64,000 bases of DNA, from positions 2,418,001 to 2,482,000 of the forward strand of contig NZ_CP146256.1 of the NCBI RefSeq assembly GCF_039134705.1, given 5' to 3'. The notes under the pieces were generated by a model. It saw only the letters and a program-made list of their open reading frames with translations, searched no databases and was not told the DNA's origin. This DNA comes from Kineothrix sp. IPX-CK (lineage in GTDB: Bacteria; Bacillota; Clostridia; Lachnospirales; Lachnospiraceae). Shown in pieces: positions 43,144-51,147 of this stretch. Numbering within the stretch: the stretch's first letter is position 1; the number at the start of each line of letters is the position of its first letter. Made by a program: the position numbers and the translations under genes.

Positions 43144-43642
43144 CTCTTTTCTCGCTGGTTTCCAACTTGCGGTTTATCCAAAGTATTACGGGATATAAAA
43201 CGATCGTAATAACGATCGTATAAACGATCTCAGGCAATATAATATGCCTGAAATAATAGCCTATATTGAATCTCGCTCTCATTAAAAACAGCAGAGTATA
43301 GCACATCAGGCCATAAAACAAATCGCTTCCGATAATGAGCACGATCGGAAGCTTTATATCCTCCGGATAAAAAATACGGTTGAATTTCCCGTTAGTATAT
43401 CCTATGTACATATAGAGCAGAGCGTAGAAGCCGATTACTTCCCCGAAGAACACATCGATGAAAAGACCGCTGAAAAATCCGATGAAAAGCCCGCTCCGTT
43501 CTCCTCTCATAAAGCCGAAAGACGCAGTGAGCACAATCAACAGGTTAGGAACGATTCCGCCAAAAGCTAAGGACGGGAATACCGTACATTGCAGTAAAAA
43601 ACAGACGAAAATCAATAACGCCATCACTATCGTTCTTTTCAT
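43124..43642 (-). CDS. mreD: Rod shape-determining protein MreD
   Basis: 172 residues, AAAGGAG nine bases before ATG. Five to six transmembrane helices; SGLFIGFFSGLFIDVFFGEV and GFYALLYMYIGYTNGKFNRI fit MreD. It links MreC to the elongation machinery in the membrane. Typical order mreB-mreC-mreD-PBP2. Confidence 0.92.
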   Translation of the reverse strand: MKRTIVMALLIFVCFLLQCTVFPSLAFGGIVPNLLIVLTASFGFMRGERSGLFIGFFSGLFIDVFFGEVIGFYALLYMYIGYTNGKFNRIFYPEDIKLPIVLIIGSDLFYGLMCYTLLFLMRARFNIGYYFRHIILPEIVYTIVITIVLYPVILWINRKLETSEKRGAKKFV

Positions 43643-43678
43643 GTGCTCATCTCCTTTCTTCGTCTTTAAAAATACTTG

Positions 43679-44545
43679 TTAATTTACTGTCTGCTTAAGC
43701 TCCAATATGACGAGTACCTCCTCCAAATGCTCGAAGTCCACAGCCGGAGTGAGAAGACCTGATTTCGTGATATTGTTAGAATCTACATTCAGTGTGCTGA
43801 TATAACCGATTAAAATATTAGGCAGATATTTATCGCTTATATTGGAGGTGACGATCTTATCGCCCTCTACCACCTTGTCCGCGCTGTCAACGAGCTGTTC
43901 GAAGCGAATCACGCCAGCTGCATACAGCTCCAAATCACCGGATACGATCAGATTGTCCGCCGTGGCAAGCACCTGCCCGCTGACATTGGAATTGTCCGCA
44001 ATAATCGAGGACACCTTGGCCCAATTAGGCCCTACATCCACGATGCGTCCCACCAGACCTCCTGCAGCCATCACATTCATGTCCACCGCAATGCCGTCCT
44101 GTTCTCCTTTGTCGATAACGAAGGAATGGAACCAGTTACCCGCATCTCTTGCGATAATTCTGGCTCCGATTTTCTCGTAGCCCTCATATTGAGAGCCCAG
44201 TTTATACAGCTCTCTTAGATTGGTAAGCTCGTACCTGTCCTGCTGAAGCTCCGTATTATCGATGGTAAGCTGGTCAATCTGGGCCTTCAGCTCCTCGTTC
44301 TCGCTAAGCAGTTCCCTAATTTGCTGAAGCTCCTCAGTGCGGTTCGACAGCCATTTTCCCACCGAACTGATTCCCTGTTCAAAAGGTACAATAACATAAC
44401 CCACCACTGTATTTAAGGGGCCGCTGAAAATATTCGTATTGAATGTGAGGATAATAGTTCCTGCACAGAGAATTGTTAAAATAAAAAGGAGATATTTACT
44501 TGGTAACGTAAACTTCTCTCCTCTTTTTTTTATGATTGGACTCAT
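43679..44545 (-). CDS. mreC: Rod shape-determining protein MreC
   Basis: 288 residues with one N-terminal helix (YLLFILTILCAGTIILTF), a coiled coil at about 65-110 (ELQQIRELLSENEELKAQID) and the beta-domains (GARIIARDAGNWFHSFVIDK, VMAAGGLVGRIVDVGPNWAK). Start overlaps the mreB stop by four bases. Scaffold for the elongasome outside the membrane. Confidence 0.94.
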   Translation of the reverse strand: MSPIIKKRGEKFTLPSKYLLFILTILCAGTIILTFNTNIFSGPLNTVVGYVIVPFEQGISSVGKWLSNRTEELQQIRELLSENEELKAQIDQLTIDNTELQQDRYELTNLRELYKLGSQYEGYEKIGARIIARDAGNWFHSFVIDKGEQDGIAVDMNVMAAGGLVGRIVDVGPNWAKVSSIIADNSNVSGQVLATADNLIVSGDLELYAAGVIRFEQLVDSADKVVEGDKIVTSNISDKYLPNILIGYISTLNVDSNNITKSGLLTPAVDFEHLEEVLVILELKQTVN

Positions 44546-45552
44546 TTGCTCATTCCTTCAATCGCATATGCTACCGATTTATAATTATCTTCTTTAATGA
44601 TTTTCGCAAATCCCAGCGCTACGCTCGTCATGGGGCTTTCGGAGACCTGAACCTTAAGTCCGGTGCCGTTACTCATAAGCTCTGCCAGATGACTTACCTG
44701 CGAAGCACCTCCAGTCAGATAGATTCCGTGTTTATAGATATCCGCTGCAAGTTCGGGGGGAGTTCTTTCCAAAATGACTTTTACATTATCAATAATCGTA
44801 TTAAAGTTTTCCTTCAGGGATTCATCCACAAGGGTAGTCGGAATCTCGCGCTCCACCGGAAGCCCTGTAACGATATCTCTGCCATATACTACTGCGTCCT
44901 TCTGTGCCTTCTCCAAATCCTTCAAGGCGATCTTCACATTTTCTGCCGTCTTTCCACCGATAATCAAGCTGAATTCACGGCGTATCGCAGCGCGGATGGC
45001 ATCGTCAAATTTCTGTCCGCCCACCTTGATCAATCTGCTCAGAACGATTCCTCCTAAAGAAAGTATGGAGATCTCTGTCGTATCATAGCCTACATTCACT
45101 ACGAGCACACCCTGCGAGTTCTTTACGTCGATGTCCATGCCGAGTCCGTCGGCCACCGCTTTCTCTACCACCATAATCTTTCGCGATTTTACATTGGCAT
45201 CTTTAATTAAATCGTAAAAAGCCCTCTTTTCCACTTCCGTAACATCAGTGGGCACCGCGATATAATAATCGGCGGGCTTTACATTACCCTTTGTCAGATC
45301 TCCGATAAAATATTTTATCAAAGTCTGCATGTTTTTAATATCAGCGATTACGCCGTTGCTAAGCGGATAAGAAATATGGATGTTGGCAGGTGCCTTCTCG
45401 TACATTTCAAAAGCAGAATTTCCGTAAGCAAAAAGAGTGTTCTTATTCTCGATGGCAATCATATTTTTTTCTATTATGACATTGTCATCGCTCTTGTTGT
45501 AGATTTTGATATTGCTCGTTCCCAAGTCAATACCGAATGCGTTGTTTCCCAA
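44542..45552 (-). CDS. mreB: MreB-family actin with altered phosphate-2 loop
   Basis: 336 residues, TTG start nine bases after AAAGGGG. Actin fold: phosphate-1 FGIDLGTSNIKIYN and adenosine motif YLTGGASQVSHLAEL. The phosphate-2 loop reads LVVNVGYDTTEISI where MreB normally has VVDIGGGTTE, so the Asp is Asn and two Gly are replaced. Position before mreC-mreD supports a shape function. ATP turnover may be weak; another MreB/Mbl elsewhere in the genome is likely. Confidence 0.9.
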   Translation of the reverse strand: MGNNAFGIDLGTSNIKIYNKSDDNVIIEKNMIAIENKNTLFAYGNSAFEMYEKAPANIHISYPLSNGVIADIKNMQTLIKYFIGDLTKGNVKPADYYIAVPTDVTEVEKRAFYDLIKDANVKSRKIMVVEKAVADGLGMDIDVKNSQGVLVVNVGYDTTEISILSLGGIVLSRLIKVGGQKFDDAIRAAIRREFSLIIGGKTAENVKIALKDLEKAQKDAVVYGRDIVTGLPVEREIPTTLVDESLKENFNTIIDNVKVILERTPPELAADIYKHGIYLTGGASQVSHLAELMSNGTGLKVQVSESPMTSVALGFAKIIKEDNYKSVAYAIEGMSK

Positions 45553-45568
45553 AGCGACAAACCCCTTT

Positions 45569-46270
45569 CTATAGTAAACCGGCTTCCTTGAAGCTCATAT
45601 ATTTGTTATCTCCGATGATGATGTGGTCCAGCAGGACGATATCGATCATGCTGCCAATCTTCTTCACTTTGTCCGTAATGAGAACATCCTGCCTGCTAGG
45701 GGCCGGATCTCCGCTGGGATGATTGTGCAGAAGCATAATGTGGACGGCTTCTGCCTTCAGTGCCGCTAAAAATACCTCTCTCGGAGAAAGCAGGGAGGTG
45801 TTCACCGTCCCTATGGATAAAAGGCATTCCTCCAAAAGGCAGGAACGATTATCCAAAAGAAGCAAAATTACCTTCTCCTTCTTCTCGTGCCTCAGCTTTT
45901 CCATGTAATATTCGGCAACTGAGGAGGGATTCAAAAACTGCAGCTTATCTCCGGCTCTGGACATAGCCATGCGCATGGAAAGCTCCGCAAGGCATTTTAT
46001 CTTTACTGCCTTCACTTCGCCGATTCCTTTAATACTCATAAGCTCCTTTACCGTTACATGATGAAGCCCGCACAGCCCATTCTCCTTGACGGAGGGAAGA
46101 GCCAGCACTTGTTTCCCCAGCTCCACCGGGGAGTTGTCCGCAGTACCCGTTCGAATAATTATGGCAAGAAGCTCGGCTTCCGTCAAGACGCAGGCGCCTA
46201 AGCGCATGAATTTCTCATAGGGCATTTCCACGTTCGTAACTGTTGTCTGCAATAGACGATTGCTGTTCAT
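45569..46270 (-). CDS. radC: RadC-family JAB/MPN domain protein
   Basis: 233 residues from ATG 46270 (weak AAGAAG). N-terminal helix-hairpin-helix region (LMSIKGIGEVKAVKIKCLAE) and C-terminal JAB domain with the metal motif LLHNHPSGDPAPSRQD. Named for DNA repair, but the biochemical role is unsettled. The radC-mreB order is standard. Confidence 0.92.
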   Translation of the reverse strand: MNSNRLLQTTVTNVEMPYEKFMRLGACVLTEAELLAIIIRTGTADNSPVELGKQVLALPSVKENGLCGLHHVTVKELMSIKGIGEVKAVKIKCLAELSMRMAMSRAGDKLQFLNPSSVAEYYMEKLRHEKKEKVILLLLDNRSCLLEECLLSIGTVNTSLLSPREVFLAALKAEAVHIMLLHNHPSGDPAPSRQDVLITDKVKKIGSMIDIVLLDHIIIGDNKYMSFKEAGLL

Positions 46271-46358
46271 AACACACTTCTTTCCCAAGCGCTCTCCGGG
46301 CAAAAGGAAAAGATGACAATGAGTCGAATACATTCATAAGTAAGATATACTCATAAGC

Positions 46359-46598
46359 TCATATAAAGCGATAAATAACAATGGCGGCAAAAATACCGAT
46401 GATGCTTCCTATCGTTATTTTTATCGTGAGGCCGAAGGTGACGCTCAATATTCCCAAATCCAAAATAAAAGGGCTGGTAAGACCGAAGGTCTGTCCGAAA
46501 TTAACCCATGAACCCGGGAAAAGGCTTCCAATGAACCCGCCGAGAACAATACCTGCGAGGATTAGCAGAAAGCAAGTCCAATTATTTTTCTTTCGCAT
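46359..46598 (-). CDS. DUF4321 small membrane protein
   Basis: 79 residues, two transmembrane helices (CFLLILAGIVLGGFIGSLFP and TIGSIIGIFAAIVIYRFI) joined by a loop with NFGQTFGLTSPFILDLGI. Matches DUF4321, a family found next to radC-mre genes in Clostridia. Function unknown; position hints at envelope growth. Confidence 0.85.
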   Translation of the reverse strand: MRKKNNWTCFLLILAGIVLGGFIGSLFPGSWVNFGQTFGLTSPFILDLGILSVTFGLTIKITIGSIIGIFAAIVIYRFI

Positions 46599-46754
46599 AT
46601 AATGCCTCCATATTCAATAGCATAACTAATATTCATAATATCACACATCGCTTTTCATGTACATAAAATTCCAATTTTTTTTTCTTAACTTTTCTTTAAA
46701 TAAATGTATTTCTTTACGAAATACGACAAAATTCCAAATGAAATATCAAAATGT

Positions 46755-48071
46755 TCACCCGGCTATTTTTTCGGCGGAAATCACCCCGTCATCCATTAGC
46801 CGCTGTATGGTTTTCAGTATGCCGAATTTGGCGTGGGGCCATGTAAGACCTCCCTGAAAGTATACCGCATAAGGAGGCTTGATCGGTCCGTCCGCGGACA
46901 GCTCAATGGAGGAGCCGGATACGAAGGCTCCCGCAGCCATGATCACCTGACTGTCATAGCCCGGCATATCCCATGGCTCAGGCGTAACGAAGCTGTCCAC
47001 CGGCGCAGCGCTCTGGACGCCCTTGCAGAAAGAAATCACGCCCTCCGGGGAACCGAAGGTAACCGCCTGAATGATATCGTGGCGGCTCTGGGAACCGTCC
47101 GGTACCACCGCAAAACCTAAGCGCTCGTAGAGATTCGCAGCAAAAACAGCTCCCTTCAATGCGCTTGCCGTAACCGTAGGTGCCAGAAAAAGGCCCTGGT
47201 AAAAAGAAGGCAGTATGCCGAGGGAGGCTCCCACTTCCTTGGAAAGCCCGGGAGAGGTGAGACGGCACGCCGCATTTTCCACACACTCTCTTTTTCCCGC
47301 AATATAGCCGCCGGTAGGTGCTAACCCGCCTCCCGGATTCTTAATGAGAGAGCCGACCACCATATCCGCCCCTGCATCGGAGGGCTCTATGGTCTCAACG
47401 AATTCTCCATAACAGTTGTCTACCATGCAGATAACATCCGGCTTGATATTTTTGATAAAGGAAATCAGCTCTCCGATCCGCTCTACCGAAAGAGTAGGTC
47501 TTGTCTGATATCCTTTGGAGCGCTGTATGGTAACGAGCTTTGTTTTATCGTTTATTGCCTTTTTAATATTCTCATAATCAAAGGCTCCGTCAGAAAGCAA
47601 ATCCACTTGCCTGTAAGAGACCCCATATTCTGCCAGAGAGCCTCTGGAAGGACGAATGCCGATAACTTCCTCCAAGGTATCATAAGGCTTTCCAACCGGG
47701 GAAAGAAGTTCTTCTCCCGGACGCAGGTTGCTCATAAGCGCCAGCGCCAGCGCATGGGTCCCGCAGGTAATCTGAGGGCGCACTAAGGCGTCCTGGGTAT
47801 GGAACAGCTTAGCATACACTGTCTCTAAAGTATCCCTTCCCAAATCGTTATATCCATATCCCGTGGTCCCAAGCAGGCAGGCTTCGCTTACCTTCGCCTC
47901 CTGCATGGCATTTATCACCTTTAGCTGATTGTATTCGGCAACGCGGTCTATCTGCGCAAAGCGGCCGGACAACTCCACCCATACTTTTTCTCCGAAAGCG
48001 TATACTTTCTCTGTTATGCCGAGAGTCTTATAAATTTCATTATTGTTAGGCACTTCTATATTTTCAGACAT
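46755..48071 (-). CDS. Methionine gamma-lyase-like PLP protein (aluminium-resistance/YnbB family)
   Basis: 438 residues. Fold type I PLP enzyme of the family labelled methionine gamma-lyase family or aluminium resistance protein: cofactor Lys in VVGSLIKNPGGGLAPTGGYI, plus TRPQITCGTHALALALMSNL and CMVDNCYGEFVETIEP. The true substrate is unclear. The gene end of miaA overlaps its start by eight bases, as is common in Firmicutes. Confidence 0.9.
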   Translation of the reverse strand: MSENIEVPNNNEIYKTLGITEKVYAFGEKVWVELSGRFAQIDRVAEYNQLKVINAMQEAKVSEACLLGTTGYGYNDLGRDTLETVYAKLFHTQDALVRPQITCGTHALALALMSNLRPGEELLSPVGKPYDTLEEVIGIRPSRGSLAEYGVSYRQVDLLSDGAFDYENIKKAINDKTKLVTIQRSKGYQTRPTLSVERIGELISFIKNIKPDVICMVDNCYGEFVETIEPSDAGADMVVGSLIKNPGGGLAPTGGYIAGKRECVENAACRLTSPGLSKEVGASLGILPSFYQGLFLAPTVTASALKGAVFAANLYERLGFAVVPDGSQSRHDIIQAVTFGSPEGVISFCKGVQSAAPVDSFVTPEPWDMPGYDSQVIMAAGAFVSGSSIELSADGPIKPPYAVYFQGGLTWPHAKFGILKTIQRLMDDGVISAEKIAG

Positions 48072-49020
48072 GTTTTCGTATCTCCTCGCATTTCATCAGC
48101 ATATAATTAAGAATCGCTTCGCCGTCGTAGGCAAACTCATTCTTATTTATCCAAATAACGTCTTTTTCCCGACGAAACCATGTGAGCTGTCTCTTGGCAA
48201 AATGCCTCGTATCCCGTTTAATCAGGTAAACGGCCCTTTCCAAATCGATTTCTCCGGCCAGATAACTCAATATCTCCTTGTACCCGAGGCCCTGCATGGA
48301 TACCATATTCCCGGTGCAGCCTTCTTTTTTCAGGCATTCGACCTCTTCCACCAACCCATCCCGAAGCATCTTGTCAACACGTTCATCTATTTTCTCATAG
48401 AGAAGGCTTCTTAAGTCATTCAAGACGAAATAACGGGATAAATAAGCAGACTTCTTCTCTCTTTGCTCTTCATTATGCTCCGATATTTTCTCGCCGGTGA
48501 GCATATGAAATTCTAAAGCACGGATAACACGCTTCACGTTATTTTCATGAATGGCCTCAGCGGCTCTTTTATCCACCTTCTCAAGCATCTCATGAAGGAA
48601 CGCGTTTCCTCTTTCCTCCGCAAGCGCTTCTAATTCTCTTCGGTATACAGTATTTTCCTCATTATCCGTAAAATCGATATCGTAGAGAATCGACTGGATA
48701 TAAAATCCGGTTCCACCCACTAAAAGGGGAATCCTTCCCCGCTCATAAATGCCTTTCATGCACTCTTTCACGTACTTCTGGAAAAGCACTACATTAAACT
48801 CTTCCTCCGGCTCTAAAATATCCACCATATGATGAGGAATACCCTGCATTTCCTCCGGACGTATTTTCGCAGAGCCCACGTCCATACGCTTATATACCTG
48901 CATGGAATCGGCGGAGATAATTTCTCCGCCCACTTTTTTCGCCAACTCGATGGATATCGCCGTCTTCCCCACAGCCGTGGGACCTGTCAAAATAATGAGA
49001 GGCTTTTTTGCATCTGTCAT
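48064..49020 (-). CDS. miaA: tRNA dimethylallyltransferase
   Basis: 318 residues: P-loop ILTGPTAVGKTAISIELA, the substrate region EIISADSMQVYKRMDVGSAK and the family segments PHHMVDILEPEEEF and VGGTGFYIQSILY. It isopentenylates A37 of tRNAs reading UNN codons; MiaB, encoded at 53950, adds the methylthio group. Starts 39 bases after mutL. Confidence 0.95.
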   Translation of the reverse strand: MTDAKKPLIILTGPTAVGKTAISIELAKKVGGEIISADSMQVYKRMDVGSAKIRPEEMQGIPHHMVDILEPEEEFNVVLFQKYVKECMKGIYERGRIPLLVGGTGFYIQSILYDIDFTDNEENTVYRRELEALAEERGNAFLHEMLEKVDKRAAEAIHENNVKRVIRALEFHMLTGEKISEHNEEQREKKSAYLSRYFVLNDLRSLLYEKIDERVDKMLRDGLVEEVECLKKEGCTGNMVSMQGLGYKEILSYLAGEIDLERAVYLIKRDTRHFAKRQLTWFRREKDVIWINKNEFAYDGEAILNYMLMKCEEIRKHV

Positions 49021-49059
49021 AAGTTATTTCCTCATGAGTATATATACTCATTATAAACA

Positions 49060-51117
49060 TCAAACAATTCTTTTAAATTTCTTCTCTAATTCATATTTGC
49101 TCATAGATATAATGGTAGGCCTTCCGTGAGGGCAATGATAAGGATCCTCCAAAGCCAGCAGTTCATCGATCAGGGCCTCCATTTCCATAATACTAAAGGA
49201 CATATTTCCCTTTACCGCCGCCTTGCACGCCATAGTTGCGATTCTCCTATTAATCACTGCCGGAGTCCCCTTAGGTGCTCCCTCAGCCAACTCATCCAGC
49301 ATTTCAGTGAAAAACCTGCTCTCACTGCAGCCGTACAGTTCCGTAGGTACGCTTCTGATGGCATACTCGTTGCCGCCAAAAAGCTCTATTTCAAATCCCA
49401 TATCCGCAAAGGATACTTCATATTCTTTCAGAACACTTTCCTCCCTGCCTGATAAAGTTACGATAACAGGCGGCTCTAAAAGCTGAGATTGTACCTGACA
49501 TTCCTCCAACCCCCTTATGAACTTCTCGTATTTCACCTTTTCGTGAGCTGCGTGCTGGTCAATGATAAACAGCTTATCCGAGAATGCAACAAGCCAGTAG
49601 GTATCAAATATCTGTCCCATAATGCGGTACTGTGTCCTGGCTTCCCTAGTCAGCATTTTTTCTTCGAACAAGTTGAGCTGTGTCGGTTTTTCGACAAAAA
49701 TATGCTCGCCTGCTTTTATGATATTTGCATGATTCTTTGCATTCTCTTGAATATCCGAACGGTTTTCCGTTCCTATTATCCGACCCGCCGGAGGATTCTG
49801 CAGGACATCCTTCATTTTATCCTCCATCTGCTGTGTTTCTTCTTTTTTCGGCATAATTCGGTTTTCGACAAAAAAATCGCTTTCTGTATCGGTATTTTCT
49901 TCGCGTGCATCTCCGTAAGTATTCTCTTCTCTCACGGCATCTTCTGCTTTTACAAGGCTCTCGTTTTTCGTGAGAATTCCTGCGTTTATCAGACTTTCTG
50001 CACTTGCAAAGCCTTCTCCCCTGCCCCCGTACAACCGTTTCGCCTCAAAAGGCTCAGGAATTGCACCCGCAGGAATTATCTCCGGAGCTTCCTTCTTCCT
50101 CTCCTCCAATATGACGGCTGGAATCAGCTCCGTTTCATGAAGGCTCTTTGTAATATGTTCGGAAATAAAGTCATAGAGCTTCATCTGGTTCGTGAACCTG
50201 ACCTCCATTTTGGTAGGATGCACATTCACGTCCATTTCCTGAGAATCGATCTGAAGGTGAAGGACTACAAAAGGAAACTTGTGCTGCATTACATATTTTT
50301 TATAGCCTTCTTCAATCGCTTTGCCGATGATACCGCTCTTTATAAAACGACCGTTAACAAAGTAGATTTCAAAGCTTCTGTTCGCTCTGTTGATTTCCGG
50401 CTTCCCTATAAAACCTGACATATGAATGCCGCTTTCCGAGATATCCACAGGAATCAGTGAAGAGGAAATATCCTTGCCGTAAATCCGGTAGATGATTTCC
50501 TGCAGATTGCCGTTTCCCGAAGTGTAAAAGCGAGTCTGTCCGTTATTGATATATTTGAAAGAAACTCCGGGATTAGACATCGCCATATGCTCCATCAAAT
50601 CGGAAACATAACCACCCTCAGTCTGTGGCTGCTTTAGGAATTTCTTCCGCACGGGAGTGTTGAAAAAGAGATTTCTCACGAGAATCGTTGTACCGTCCGG
50701 AGCGCCCACCTCTTCCGCCTCTTTTTCCAAGCCGCCCTCTATCGAATAACGTATTCCGGTAAGCTCATTCTTCGTCTTCGTAATCAGCTCGAGCTTCGAT
50801 ACGGCAGCGATGCTGGACAGTGCTTCTCCTCGAAAGCCGAGGCTTACGATATGCAGCAGATCCTCCACCGTATTGATTTTGCTGGTGGCATGTCTTAAAA
50901 AGGCCTTCGGAACCTCGCTCTTGTCGATGCCTGAACCGTTATCGGTCACACGAATCAACGAGATGCCCCCCTCCTTGATTTCCACCGTGATTACCGTGGC
51001 GCCTGCATCTATCGCATTTTCCAATAGTTCCTTCACCACGCTGGCGGGGCGTTCCACAACCTCGCCGGCGGCTATTTTATCTATCGTGTCTTTGCTTAAT
51101 ACGTTTATCTGTGCCAT
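49060..51117 (-). CDS. mutL: DNA mismatch repair protein MutL
   Basis: 685 residues. N-terminal GHKL ATPase: VVKELLENAIDAGA, RVTDNGSGID, RHATSKI and SLGFRGEALSSIA. A variable acidic linker (about 350-470) leads to the C-terminal dimer domain with the endonuclease motif IDQHAAHEKVKYEKF (DQHAxxExxxE type) and CPHGRPTI near the end, so it should nick DNA as in other organisms without MutH. It lies 30 bases after mutS. Confidence 0.95.
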   Translation of the reverse strand: MAQINVLSKDTIDKIAAGEVVERPASVVKELLENAIDAGATVITVEIKEGGISLIRVTDNGSGIDKSEVPKAFLRHATSKINTVEDLLHIVSLGFRGEALSSIAAVSKLELITKTKNELTGIRYSIEGGLEKEAEEVGAPDGTTILVRNLFFNTPVRKKFLKQPQTEGGYVSDLMEHMAMSNPGVSFKYINNGQTRFYTSGNGNLQEIIYRIYGKDISSSLIPVDISESGIHMSGFIGKPEINRANRSFEIYFVNGRFIKSGIIGKAIEEGYKKYVMQHKFPFVVLHLQIDSQEMDVNVHPTKMEVRFTNQMKLYDFISEHITKSLHETELIPAVILEERKKEAPEIIPAGAIPEPFEAKRLYGGRGEGFASAESLINAGILTKNESLVKAEDAVREENTYGDAREENTDTESDFFVENRIMPKKEETQQMEDKMKDVLQNPPAGRIIGTENRSDIQENAKNHANIIKAGEHIFVEKPTQLNLFEEKMLTREARTQYRIMGQIFDTYWLVAFSDKLFIIDQHAAHEKVKYEKFIRGLEECQVQSQLLEPPVIVTLSGREESVLKEYEVSFADMGFEIELFGGNEYAIRSVPTELYGCSESRFFTEMLDELAEGAPKGTPAVINRRIATMACKAAVKGNMSFSIMEMEALIDELLALEDPYHCPHGRPTIISMSKYELEKKFKRIV

Positions 51118-51147
51118 GTTTTCTACCCTTTCCGTCCCTTCCTGCGT

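Noticed and set aside
49489..50418. 309-codon open frame on the plus strand
   Set aside because: It is fully antisense to mutL, which has complete motifs; the translated product is Cys/Phe-rich low-complexity and has no ribosome binding site.
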